Source: an uncultured bacterium
GTDB taxonomy: Bacteria > CAIWAD01
Assembly (NCBI GenBank): GCA_903910645.1
Contig: CAIWAD010000082.1
Location: 1-41,997 of the forward strand
Reading direction: 5' to 3'
DNA: 41,997 bases
Positions 19,565-28,002 of this stretch are shown piece after piece. Both the position numbers and the translations under genes were made by a program. The notes beneath the pieces are model-generated. The model was not told where the DNA came from. It saw nothing but the letters and a program-made list of their open reading frames with translations, and did no database searches. The first letter of the stretch is position 1; each line of letters begins with the position of its first letter.

Positions 19565-19744
19565 ATGGACACGGATCTGCGCGTGCAGCGCCTGGAAGAG
19601 AAGATTGCCCACATGGAACGCCTGCAGCAGGTGCTGGACGATGTGGTGCGCGGGCAGGAGCTGCGCCTGCAGCACATGGCCCGCCAGTTGGAGGAGCTGC
19701 GCGGAGCATCGCCCGCGGAGCATGGCGGCGACAATCGTGGCTGA
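19565..19744 (+). CDS. slyX: SlyX-like coiled-coil protein
   Basis: A 59-residue, highly charged coiled-coil protein with the SlyX pattern: RVQRLEEKIAHMERLQQ, then LDDVVRGQELRLQHMARQLEEL. SlyX proteins are about 70 residues and have no well-defined function. The ATG at 19565 follows AAGGAGG at ideal spacing and was preferred over an ATG five codons upstream. Its 3' end overlaps the recQ start by 23 bp, so the genes are probably translated in series. Confidence 0.75.
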   Translation: MDTDLRVQRLEEKIAHMERLQQVLDDVVRGQELRLQHMARQLEELRGASPAEHGGDNRG

Positions 19745-21185
19745 CCCCATTCCGCAGCTGCTGCGCCAGGCCTTTGGATTTTCATCCTTTCGTGGAAGCC
19801 AGGAAAAGGTCATCCGACGCCTGCTGGGCGGCGGCCACGCCCTGGTGGTGATGCCCACCGGCCAGGGAAAAAGCCTGTGCTACCAGCTGCCCGCCCTGGC
19901 GCTGGATGGCCTCACCGTGGTGATCTCGCCCCTCATCGCCCTAATGAAGGACCAGACCGACGCCCTGCGCGCCAGGGGCATGGATGCCGCCACGCTGAAC
20001 TCCAGCCAGTCCGCCAAGGTGCGCGCCCAGGGTCTGGAGGCCATTCGCCAGGGAAAACATCGCCTGCTCTTCGTCTCGCCGGAGCGCTTCCGCAAAGCCG
20101 CCTTCACGGCGGCGCTGGCCGAGCGGAAGGTGAGCTTGCTGGCTGTGGACGAAGCCCACTGCATCAGCGAGTGGGGCCACGATTTCCGCCCGGACTACAC
20201 ACGACTTGCGGAGTTCCGACGCATGATGGGCAATCCCCTGACCCTGGCCCTTACCGCCACCGCCACGCCGGAGGTCCAGGCGGACATCCGTCTGCAGCTG
20301 GGCCTGGATGAATCTTCCATGCCCCTGTTCCACGATGGCGTGGAGCGCCCCAACCTGCGGCTCTCCGTGGAACCCGTGCACGAGGCGGATGAGAAGGAAG
20401 CGCGGCTGGCGGAGCTGCTGCGTGGGGAGAAGCGCTCGGCCATCGTCTACTTCGCCCTGATCCGCAGCCTGGAGGACATGAGCCTGCGCCTGGAGCGCGC
20501 GGGCCTGCGCCACATGGTCTACCATGGACGCCTTCCCCGGGAGGAGCGGCGGCGCGTGCAGGAGCGCTTCATGGCGGATCCCCAAGCCCGCGTGCTGGCC
20601 ACCAACGCCTTCGGGCTGGGCGTGGACAAGGCCTCCATTGGGCTCATCGCCCACGCCGAGGTGCCCGGCAGCCTGGAGGCCTACGCCCAGGAGATTGGCC
20701 GGGCGGGGCGTGATGGACGCGAAGCCCGCTGCGTGTTGCTCTATGACCAGCAGGATCTGCTCATCCAGATGGAGTTCGCCGAATGGGCCAATCCATCGCC
20801 GGGCTACCTGGAGCGCCTGCTGACCTTGTTGCGGGACCATCCGCAGATGGCGCGGGACGGTGGCTTGGACTGGCTTCGCCAGGAGCTGGTCTTCAACGGA
20901 CGCTTCGACTTCCGCCTGGAAACCGCCCTGGGCCTCCTGGAGCGTCATGGCGTGGTGGAGGGGGACCTGGAGCGCGGAGATTTGCGCGTGGTGCAGGAGC
21001 GTCTTCCCCACATCCTGGAGAATGAGGAATCCGCCCAGTTGAAGAAGAAGCGCGATCTGGGACGCCTGCACGACCTGGTGCGCTACACGGCCTCATCGGA
21101 CTGCCGCCATGTTTTCCTTCACCGCTTCTTCGGAGCGGCGCCAGGCAAAGCCTGCGGCAGTTGCGATGTGTGCGTCGGCGCCTGA
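19722..21185 (+). CDS. recQ: RecQ-family ATP-dependent DNA helicase, short form
   Basis: A 487-residue 3'-5' DNA helicase of superfamily 2, acting in recombination and replication repair. All core motifs are visible: Walker A MPTGQGKSLCYQ at 44-55, DEAHCISEWGHDFRP at 143-157, ALTATAT, and QEIGRAGRDG (motif VI). The C-terminal zinc-binding region has CRHVFLHRFFG followed by CGSCDVC and then stops. The winged-helix and HRDC domains of E. coli RecQ (about 610 residues) are missing. Start choice is not certain: ATG at 19722 has only GCGGAG very close upstream, and a GTG at 19737 is possible. It overlaps slyX by 23 bp. Confidence 0.92.
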   Translation: MAATIVADPIPQLLRQAFGFSSFRGSQEKVIRRLLGGGHALVVMPTGQGKSLCYQLPALALDGLTVVISPLIALMKDQTDALRARGMDAATLNSSQSAKVRAQGLEAIRQGKHRLLFVSPERFRKAAFTAALAERKVSLLAVDEAHCISEWGHDFRPDYTRLAEFRRMMGNPLTLALTATATPEVQADIRLQLGLDESSMPLFHDGVERPNLRLSVEPVHEADEKEARLAELLRGEKRSAIVYFALIRSLEDMSLRLERAGLRHMVYHGRLPREERRRVQERFMADPQARVLATNAFGLGVDKASIGLIAHAEVPGSLEAYAQEIGRAGRDGREARCVLLYDQQDLLIQMEFAEWANPSPGYLERLLTLLRDHPQMARDGGLDWLRQELVFNGRFDFRLETALGLLERHGVVEGDLERGDLRVVQERLPHILENEESAQLKKKRDLGRLHDLVRYTASSDCRHVFLHRFFGAAPGKACGSCDVCVGA

Positions 21186-21278
21186 TCCGCTTCGAGGGCG
21201 GCTTTCCTGCCATGCATTTTTCCCTTGGCCCTTCCACGCCAATTGGTGAAGCTCTGCCGTCAGCCGCAGGAGAACGCC

Positions 21279-21983
21279 ATGGATGCCAAGGCCCTGGTCC
21301 TGGACAAGCTGGTGCAGCGGCAAGCCCACCTGTTCGAGCTGCAACGACGCCTGCACGCGCCACGCAGCACAACGCACCCGCCTTTCATCACCATTTCACG
21401 CGAGTTCGGCTGCCCGGGGGTGCGGCTGGGGCTGGCCCTGCTGGAAAGCCTCAACACCGCCAAGCTGGATGCGGAGCAGTGGTCCATCTACGACCGGCGC
21501 GTGTTCGATTTCATCCAGGGAGATCCGGCGCTGAACAGGCGCTTCTTCGAGGAGCACATGGAGCGACGCGCCCATGAGTTCGAGGAGTACCTGCACGCCA
21601 CATTCGCCCAGGCGCCCTCCGATCTGGCCCTGTTCCAGCGCTGGTCCGCCGTTATGCGGGAGCTGGCGCGAGCGGGCCAGGCCGTGTTCGTCGGGCGCGC
21701 CTCGCACATGGTGACGCGTGACCTGCCCGGCGGCCTGCACCTGCGCGTGGTGGCCCCCTTCGAGTGGCGGGTGATCCGACACATGGAGGACAGCGGCCTT
21801 TCGGAAAGTGAGGCACGCACCATCACACGGCTGAAGGACCGCGAGCGCCAGGACTACCTGCACCGCTACTTCGGCGGCGGAGCCGAGGAGGCCGGCGCCT
21901 TCCATCTGGTGTTCAACGCCGCGCGCCTGGGCGTGGAGGACATGGTGAAACTGGTCACCTGCCAGTTGGAGCGCATGAACTGA
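21279..21983 (+). CDS. Cytidylate-kinase-like family protein
   Basis: A 234-residue protein of the cytidylate kinase-like family (Cytidylate_kin_2 type). Its nucleotide-binding segment is ITISREFGCPGVRLG near residues 38-52, where most relatives carry a GSGG loop; here it reads GCPG and no loop lysine is seen, so catalysis is uncertain. Other family features: FVGRASHMVTRDLPGGLHLRVVAP near 145-168 and RLKDRERQDYLHRYFG near 190-206. An N-terminal helical extension of about 35 residues precedes the core. The ATG at 21279 follows CAGGAG and was preferred over an earlier ATG. It stands 93 bp after recQ and may share its transcript. It could be a true nucleotide kinase or a non-catalytic relative. 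Confidence 0.75.
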   Translation: MDAKALVLDKLVQRQAHLFELQRRLHAPRSTTHPPFITISREFGCPGVRLGLALLESLNTAKLDAEQWSIYDRRVFDFIQGDPALNRRFFEEHMERRAHEFEEYLHATFAQAPSDLALFQRWSAVMRELARAGQAVFVGRASHMVTRDLPGGLHLRVVAPFEWRVIRHMEDSGLSESEARTITRLKDRERQDYLHRYFGGGAEEAGAFHLVFNAARLGVEDMVKLVTCQLERMN

Positions 21984-21985
21984 GA

Positions 21986-22007
21986 AAGGGGGCCGCAGGG
22001 CCCCCTT
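21986..22007. terminator. Bidirectional terminator between convergent genes
   Basis: AAGGGGGCC and GGCCCCCTT form a 9-bp stem with a GCAG loop. It lies 2 nt after the stop of the kinase-like gene and 25 nt from the stop of the convergent lipoprotein gene. Short T-runs follow on both strands (TTCC on plus, TTTCTC on minus). Confidence 0.65.
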
Positions 22008-22032
22008 CCATGATCACCGAAACGTTGGTCCC

Positions 22033-23226
22033 TTACTTGAGTGGCATGTCCTCGCGACGCATGGGTGCGCCGGCAGGGCCGCTCGCATTCAGTGTGTTCA
22101 CCAGGGTGAAGGCGCCCGAGGAGCCGTTCACGGTGCCCACCGTCCACCACCAGCGGGGGCCGTCGCCGCCCGTGGCGGGCACATCCACGCCTCCCACGCG
22201 CTCGCGGCCGGCGAAGATTTCCACATGGGCACCGGAAGTGCTGAGCAGGCCGTTCCCCGACCAGTCATACACGGCGTAGGTGTAGGTGCCCGGATAAAGC
22301 TGCTCGATGGTGGTGGCCTCCGGACCCCAGGAGCTGGTGTCGTCCACATCCAGCCAGGCGTAGGGCGGCGCCACATTGTTGCCGCGGTCGGCGTAGAACA
22401 CATGGTAGGCGGCGCCGTCGATACTCGGCGTGTACAAGTGGGAATCCAGGTCCGTGGGATATTCGCCCCAGGTGAGGATGAACTTGTAGTCGTAGTCCGA
22501 GGCCTGCTGCACCACATCACCAATCTGGATCCAGGGCAGGAACCACTGCTGGCCGTCCACCTCGATGGTGTAAAGGCAGTACTGCAGCACATCCTCCGTC
22601 ATGATGGTGGCGGCGCCGAACATGAGTTCCTCGAAGATGGCCGCGTTGATGCCACTGGTGAAGAGGCTCAGGTTCACAATGCCCGCCTCGCCCAGGGCGG
22701 CGGCCTCACCGGTCACGCGCACACTCCAGAATCCGCCCAGCGTGCTCATGCCAGTATCCAGGATATTGGAAAGCGTGCCCTCATAGCAGTGGGCCGTCAC
22801 GGAACCGTCCCCAAGCAGGTCGGCGATGTGGGAAGGATCCGTCTCGTAGATCTGGAAGAAGCCGCCGGTGGGGATCAGGTGCAGGGTGGAGTTGCGCGTG
22901 GTCTGGCTGTTCAGGGGCAGCACTTCAAAAGCAGGATAATAGCCCGCCAGCTCCACCCACAGCAAGGCCGTGTCCTCGCCCTGCAACACTTCGGCGGAGG
23001 CACCCGACACAGGCGTGCCAGCCTCGTTCAGCACCGTCAGGTTCACCGTGTAGTGCTGAAGCTGCAGTTCGGTGTAACCGCCGGAGTTGGTGGTTCCCGT
23101 CACATACTCAGGCGCGTGGCTGGTTTCTTCGGTGTCGTCCTCTGTGCAGGCGTTGAATGAAAAGCCCATGGCCAACACCAGCGCCAGCACGGGTAGACGA
23201 AGCAGCCAATTTTTCAACTTGGACAT
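22033..23226 (-). CDS. Lipoprotein with YfaP-like C-terminal domain
   Basis: A 397-residue predicted lipoprotein. The signal peptide has KLKNWLLRL, a hydrophobic core, and a lipobox-like FNAC with Cys27; an acidic, Thr-rich linker follows. Residues 55-130 look like a carboxypeptidase-regulatory or Ig-like beta domain (VNLTVLNEAGTPVSGASAEV). From about 265 to 350 the pattern LTWGEYPTDLDSHLYTP, then YAWLDVDDTSSWGPEA and PGTYTYAVYDWSG resembles YfaP-type domains, whose role is poorly known. The ATG follows AGGGGGG. It is probably exposed in the periplasm or on the outer membrane. No enzyme motif was recognised. Confidence 0.7.
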   Translation of the reverse strand: MSKLKNWLLRLPVLALVLAMGFSFNACTEDDTEETSHAPEYVTGTTNSGGYTELQLQHYTVNLTVLNEAGTPVSGASAEVLQGEDTALLWVELAGYYPAFEVLPLNSQTTRNSTLHLIPTGGFFQIYETDPSHIADLLGDGSVTAHCYEGTLSNILDTGMSTLGGFWSVRVTGEAAALGEAGIVNLSLFTSGINAAIFEELMFGAATIMTEDVLQYCLYTIEVDGQQWFLPWIQIGDVVQQASDYDYKFILTWGEYPTDLDSHLYTPSIDGAAYHVFYADRGNNVAPPYAWLDVDDTSSWGPEATTIEQLYPGTYTYAVYDWSGNGLLSTSGAHVEIFAGRERVGGVDVPATGGDGPRWWWTVGTVNGSSGAFTLVNTLNASGPAGAPMRREDMPLK

Positions 23227-23277
23227 GTGTAGCCCCCCTGTTGGAATGAACGGCCCGTCATGGCGCGGCCGAAGTGG

Positions 23278-24531
23278 TCAAACGGACTCGGGGGGAGTGT
23301 CCAGATCAAGATCCGGATAAAGCTGCGCAACACAATCCGGGCAAAGGCTGTGGCTGAACTCCGCATCGGTGTGGTCGCGAATGTAGACTTCAATCTGCCG
23401 CCAATACCCGCCGTCGTCACGGATTTTCTTGCACCCGGAGCAAATGGGCAACATGCCGCGCAGTACGCGGATGTCTCCCAGGGCTTGTTGCAACGCCCGG
23501 ATCACCTGTTCGCGGGACTGCTCCGCCTTCACGCGGGCGGTCACATCGTGCAGCAGAAGGAGACGCCCCAGCCTTGGGCCGCCCTCCTCCTGCAAGGGCA
23601 CCATGTGCAATTCCACATGCAGGTCACCCTGGGCGAGCGCCAACGCGGCCCTCTGCTCCTCCTCCCCCTTAAGCAATGCAGAGAGGGTATCGTCTTCCAA
23701 CAGGAGCTTCTCAAGGGCCTGACCCGAAACTTTCAACAGGCGCTGGGCGCTGGGATTCACATCCACCACACGACCCAGGGGATCCAGCAGCACCATGCCG
23801 TCAGGCATGTGCCGCTGCAGCATGGCGTGGCCAATGGGCGAAAGATCCAGCAGCCGGTGCTTGTAAAGGGCCCAGGCCAGCACCAGCCCCATCAGGCCAA
23901 AGCCGATGGACGAGAAATCCACTCCATGGAGCTGGGGCAGATCCAGCAGGTAGAGGCCCCCACTGACAAAGGGCAGCAAGGTGCTAAGCATGAGCACTCG
24001 TAATTGAAGGCGCAGCGCGGGAGAACCCGTGCGGGAGCTGGCCCACAGCAGCATGTTGGCGATGAACATGCCCGCGTACGAGTACACCACGCTGACCCAC
24101 ATGGCTGGCCCATATTGGCTCACCTCGTTGCGGCGCATCCACAGCTCAGGCGGATCCAGCGTATAGAAGCAGTGGTGCCAGGAACTGGTGGCGATGGCGA
24201 GTGCGACGCTCAGCGGCAAGACCCAAAGATAGACCTTCCACAGGCCCTTCAGCCACTGCTCGCGGCCAGTGTAGATTAGCGTGAACGCCAAGAAGAGAGG
24301 TACCGTGACCGCGTACCCGATGGCCCCGAAGGAGGCGAATCGGAAGGCCTGGGCCGGGTCCACGACCACCAGTTCCAGCACGCCTGCGCCGGACCACACC
24401 GCCACGGCACCCATGTAGGCCGATAGCGTGCGTGCGCCCCGAGTGCGCCACCGCGTCAGGAGGAAAATGGAAAGCACGCCGGAGCTGATGGCGGACAGCA
24501 GCAGCAGCAGGCTGATTCCGTTCCAGATCAT
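23278..24531 (-). CDS. 7TM-PAS membrane sensor ending in a four-cysteine module
   Basis: A 417-residue membrane sensor. The first ~220 residues hold about seven hydrophobic helices in the arrangement of the histidine-kinase N-terminal 7TM region (starting SLLLLLSAISSG; a loop with YTLDPPELW). A PAS domain follows (about 225-335: GHAMLQRHMPDGMVLLDPLGRVVDVN). The C-terminus carries LPICSGCKKIRDDGGYW and FSHSLCPDC, with C364, C367, C397 and C400. This CxxC-CxxC module occurs at the end of many bacterial sensor proteins and probably binds metal; its function is unknown to me. No kinase, cyclase or receiver domain is present, so the output must go through a partner or the cysteine module. The ATG at 24531 follows GCGGGGC. 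Confidence 0.82.
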   Translation of the reverse strand: MIWNGISLLLLLSAISSGVLSIFLLTRWRTRGARTLSAYMGAVAVWSGAGVLELVVVDPAQAFRFASFGAIGYAVTVPLFLAFTLIYTGREQWLKGLWKVYLWVLPLSVALAIATSSWHHCFYTLDPPELWMRRNEVSQYGPAMWVSVVYSYAGMFIANMLLWASSRTGSPALRLQLRVLMLSTLLPFVSGGLYLLDLPQLHGVDFSSIGFGLMGLVLAWALYKHRLLDLSPIGHAMLQRHMPDGMVLLDPLGRVVDVNPSAQRLLKVSGQALEKLLLEDDTLSALLKGEEEQRAALALAQGDLHVELHMVPLQEEGGPRLGRLLLLHDVTARVKAEQSREQVIRALQQALGDIRVLRGMLPICSGCKKIRDDGGYWRQIEVYIRDHTDAEFSHSLCPDCVAQLYPDLDLDTPPESV

Positions 24532-24603
24532 GGGTGCCCCGCTTGTGCCTGCTCCAGAAGCAAGGCCGTGATGAACTTGGATTCAACATGATAAGACCTG
24601 TGC

Positions 24604-24637
24604 AAAAAAAGAACCCCGGCCTGGATGACCGGGGTTC
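24604..24637 (-). terminator. Strong intrinsic terminator after the PLD-like gene
   Basis: On the minus strand GAACCCCGG (24637-24629) pairs with CCGGGGTTC (24619-24611) around a 9-nt loop. Seven T residues follow (24610-24604). It lies 47 nt past the stop of the 24684-27929 gene. Confidence 0.9.
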
Positions 24638-24683
24638 GTCTGGATGCCTCCATGTGCGGGGAACTCCCCGCCCGGGATTCCGC

Positions 24684-27600
24684 CTATCGAACCAGCAGCA
24701 TTTTCTGCGTGGCCACGCCGGAGGGATGCTCCGCGCGCAGCACATACATGCCGCTGGCCTGACCGCTGAAGTCCAGCGTGCGGCGCAAGGTGCCGGCGGG
24801 ATGCTCGCCCAACTCCCGCGTCCACACCAGACGGCCCATCAGGTCAAAGGCCTGCAGACGCACGGCGCCGGCGCGGGGCAGCACCAGCTCCACTTGCGTG
24901 GTGGGATTGAAGGGATTGGGATGGAGGCTGGCGATCTCCAGCCCGCGGGGAGCCGTTGCCGCCTCATCCACCGCGCTGAAGTCACCCGTGCCACCCGCCT
25001 GGTGGTAGCGCGCGGCGAACTCCTGCAGGTACTGGTTGGCCAGCAGGGCGCTGTGGAAGATGAGCGTGTTCTCGTTGTTGGTGTCCTCGGCGGAGTTGGA
25101 CCAGTTGTAGGAACCAGCCACCACCATGGGATCGCTGTCCGGACTCTCGCCGTCAATGATCATGTACTTGTGGTGCAGGATGCCGCCACCATCCGTCACG
25201 TGGATGTCGGCGCCCGCCTCCTGCAATGTGATCCACTCGCTGAACTGGTCACCCTGGGTGTCGAAGACGCCGCGCACCGTGGCGCCGCGCAGGTGGGCGT
25301 CGCGCATGGCGTAGCCCAGCTCGTTGCGCGTGAAGGTGTAGATGCAGAAGAAAAGGGCGTCATTGGCCGTGGCCACGGCGTCCACCATGTTCTGGCTCAC
25401 ATTGTCGCCGTGGCTGAAGTAGATCTCCACGGGCGTGCCGTCCACCAGGAAATAGTGCGGCGTGTTGTTGGTCTTGTACTCGCCGAAGTAGCTCTCGGCG
25501 GGGTTGGGCGTCATGCCGCTTGAACCCCACATCTCGTTGAACTCCAGCGTGTAGGCGCGGGCCACGGCCTGATCGCGGATGATGATGACATTGTCCTTGG
25601 CGTGGATGCCGTTGTCGCTGGGTTGGTCGATGAGGTTTGTGCTGCCTGTCCACACCATGTCATTCAAGGGATCGCCATCGGCGGCGTCGAAGACCATGAA
25701 CTTGTTGTGCTGGATACCTGTGGACGAGTGCTGGCCAAAGGAGTTGTCAATGACCGTGATGCCGGCGTTCTGCAGCTGGTTCACCTCGGGCTGGCTGTGG
25801 TCGGCGTCGTAGATGAAGCGCACGGCCACGCCACGGTCGTGGGCGCTCACAAGGGCGGTGGCCACGCTGGCGATGTTCAAGCTGTAGATGGCGCAGTCAA
25901 TGCTGGTCTGGGCGGCATCGATCAGGGCGTTCAAGTGGCTCGGGATCTGGTTCTCCTGGCTGTCCACCGCCTCGTTGCCCACAATGGCGTACTCGGTCTC
26001 GACATCGTGCGTGAACATCACCTGGATGGAGCCGGCGTTGGCCGACACGGTGGACACGAAGAACTCGCTGCTCCAGCTCTCGCCCGTCTCGTTGGCGGAG
26101 CCCACGCGCACGGCGTAGGGCGTTCCAGGCTCCAGGCCGCTCAGCGTCACGCTGTGCTCGGTGACGGACTCGTCGTAGGCCTGTTCGCCAAAATCCTCTC
26201 CCATGGCGTTGGCCCATTCCACCAGCGTGTTGCCCGGATTCTGGGTGGTGAAGTCAAGACGCACGCCGCTGGTGGTGTGCTCGGATTCCCAGGGGCCGCC
26301 ATTGATGCCGGGACCCACCAGCTGAATCTGGTCCGAGGCGATGCGCGGCAGCAGCTGGTAGCCGCTATGGTAGGGTGAACTGGTGTCGTACTGCCCCAGC
26401 ACGCCAATCATGTCCACGGCGCCGGTGGGAATGGGCAGCCCCACCAGTTCGCAATTGGCGTGGATGCGCAGGGATCCGGTGCCCGTGGCATCTGTGAAGG
26501 TGTAGTTGGTGTTGCCGGCCCAGGTGCCCGCGCCCTGGATGCTTATGCCGTTCATGCGCAGCAGGGTGGCCTCCAGCGGCTCGCCAGCGGCGCCCTGGGC
26601 ATTCACTTGCGCCACGGTGACCACGGTGGGATCCACCGTCACGCCCGCGCCGTGCAGCGTAAGGAGCTCGGCGGGAGTCAGTTCCACCAGTCCATTGAAC
26701 TGGGTGACCGTGCCCATCACCGTCACATCGTCGCCAATGTCCACGGCGCCGGAGAAGGTGCCGCTGTAGCACACAATGCCGCCGGAGCCGTCCTGCATGT
26801 ACACGGCCACGCCCTGCTGGGTGTCTGCCGTGATCACGCCGCGCACCACCACCACCTGCCCAAGCAGCTGGGGTGTGCCGTCGGGGTTGTTCACATGCAG
26901 TTCGGCGATCTCGATGGGATCCCCCACCACCTGGATGCCGGGGCTGTCCTCAATGGGCAGGGGCGTGCCATCGGCCACCGCGGTGCGCACCGTGAAGGCA
27001 TAGGCCGCTGTGGCCATGGGATGCTCCACATTACTCAGTTCGAAGACGCCGTTCTCCTCGCCCACCAGTGCGGCGCCCGTCACACGCAGCGTGTCGCCCA
27101 CCTGGGCAAGGGAGGCCGCGGAGAAGCCGCCACCGCTGATGCTCACGCCACCGGCGTTCCAGCCCTCGGGCAGGATGATCTCCACTGTGGCCAATTCATA
27201 GTCTTCCGCCGTGACGGTGATGCTGAAGGACACGGGAGCGGGATTGTTGACAAGCGCCAGGCTGCACACGGCAGTGCCGCTGCCATTGGTGAGGGGCGTG
27301 TCGGGCTCGGGATCGGAGTCCCCGTTCTGGGGATTGCTGGCGGTGGCGCTGGGGTGCAGCACGAAGTCCGCGTTGTTGTTGCCCGCGTCCCAGCCGTTGC
27401 CGTCCAGTGCATGGGCGCCGCCGGTGGCCATGTCCGCCTGGGTGGAGGTCTCAAAGGCCTTGCGCTCGTAGCTGGCGCCGCGCACATGGGCTTCGGCAAT
27501 GGCCGTGCCCTCGGGCGTGTCCCCTGCAAGCCAGGCCACGCGATCCACGGTGACCAGGGATGCGGTCACCAGGCGCACATGGCCACCGCTGTTGCCCAGT

Positions 27601-27929
27601 CCCAATGCCACGGCGCTGGAGAAGTCCGGCGCGGGCACCACGGCCGTGCCGCCGAAGAGCAGGAAGCGCTTGGGCTGCAGCATGGTTCCGGCGGGGAAGG
27701 TCTGCTTGTCCTGCCAGGTGGTTCCCGTGCTGGACTTGTACTGGATGCGCCAGTTGCCCATGTCAATGGCCGTGTCCGTGGGATTGTAGAGTTCCACGAA
27801 CTCTTCGTTCACACCGCTGGTCTCGTAGAAACGCAGCTCGCTGATCACCACATGGTCGGCCTGCTGGGCCAGGCTGCGTCCCGCCAGGGCCAACAGGGCC
27901 AGGGCCAGAATCGCCGTCAATCGTCTCAT
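24684..27929 (-). CDS. Secreted phospholipase D-like protein with lamin-tail domain and C-terminal sorting signal
   Basis: A 1081-residue exported protein. Signal peptide: RRLTAILALALLALAGRSLAQ. A lamin-tail domain follows at about 20-130 (VVISELRFYETSG, EEFVELYNPT, PAGTMLQPKRFLLFGG), then beta-rich segments, an OB-fold-like domain near 365-450 (GQVVVVRGVITAD, YMQDGSGGIV) and a fibronectin-III-like segment near 550-630. Two phospholipase D HKD motifs follow: H741-x-K743 with D748, and H919-x-K921 with D926, both intact. The last ~80 residues carry HPNPFNPTT, FDLMGRLVW and GMYVLRAE, a type-A type IX-like sorting domain. PLD enzymes cleave phosphodiesters of lipids or nucleic acids; the substrate is unknown, though the OB-fold makes extracellular DNA plausible (inference). 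The ATG at 27929 follows CAGGAG. A strong terminator ends the unit. Confidence 0.88.
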   Translation of the reverse strand: MRRLTAILALALLALAGRSLAQQADHVVISELRFYETSGVNEEFVELYNPTDTAIDMGNWRIQYKSSTGTTWQDKQTFPAGTMLQPKRFLLFGGTAVVPAPDFSSAVALGLGNSGGHVRLVTASLVTVDRVAWLAGDTPEGTAIAEAHVRGASYERKAFETSTQADMATGGAHALDGNGWDAGNNNADFVLHPSATASNPQNGDSDPEPDTPLTNGSGTAVCSLALVNNPAPVSFSITVTAEDYELATVEIILPEGWNAGGVSISGGGFSAASLAQVGDTLRVTGAALVGEENGVFELSNVEHPMATAAYAFTVRTAVADGTPLPIEDSPGIQVVGDPIEIAELHVNNPDGTPQLLGQVVVVRGVITADTQQGVAVYMQDGSGGIVCYSGTFSGAVDIGDDVTVMGTVTQFNGLVELTPAELLTLHGAGVTVDPTVVTVAQVNAQGAAGEPLEATLLRMNGISIQGAGTWAGNTNYTFTDATGTGSLRIHANCELVGLPIPTGAVDMIGVLGQYDTSSPYHSGYQLLPRIASDQIQLVGPGINGGPWESEHTTSGVRLDFTTQNPGNTLVEWANAMGEDFGEQAYDESVTEHSVTLSGLEPGTPYAVRVGSANETGESWSSEFFVSTVSANAGSIQVMFTHDVETEYAIVGNEAVDSQENQIPSHLNALIDAAQTSIDCAIYSLNIASVATALVSAHDRGVAVRFIYDADHSQPEVNQLQNAGITVIDNSFGQHSSTGIQHNKFMVFDAADGDPLNDMVWTGSTNLIDQPSDNGIHAKDNVIIIRDQAVARAYTLEFNEMWGSSGMTPNPAESYFGEYKTNNTPHYFLVDGTPVEIYFSHGDNVSQNMVDAVATANDALFFCIYTFTRNELGYAMRDAHLRGATVRGVFDTQGDQFSEWITLQEAGADIHVTDGGGILHHKYMIIDGESPDSDPMVVAGSYNWSNSAEDTNNENTLIFHSALLANQYLQEFAARYHQAGGTGDFSAVDEAATAPRGLEIASLHPNPFNPTTQVELVLPRAGAVRLQAFDLMGRLVWTRELGEHPAGTLRRTLDFSGQASGMYVLRAEHPSGVATQKMLLVR

Positions 27930-28002
27930 CGTCTGCTCCTGTGAATCAAAGTGCGCCGGGCGCACGAAAGGTTTCGCGTTGGATCCTGGCGGCCACGGGC
28001 TG

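Noticed and set aside
26460-27944. Plus-strand frame of about 494 codons antisense to the PLD-like gene
   Set aside because: The minus-strand protein has a signal peptide, HKD motifs and sorting domain; the antisense frame has none.
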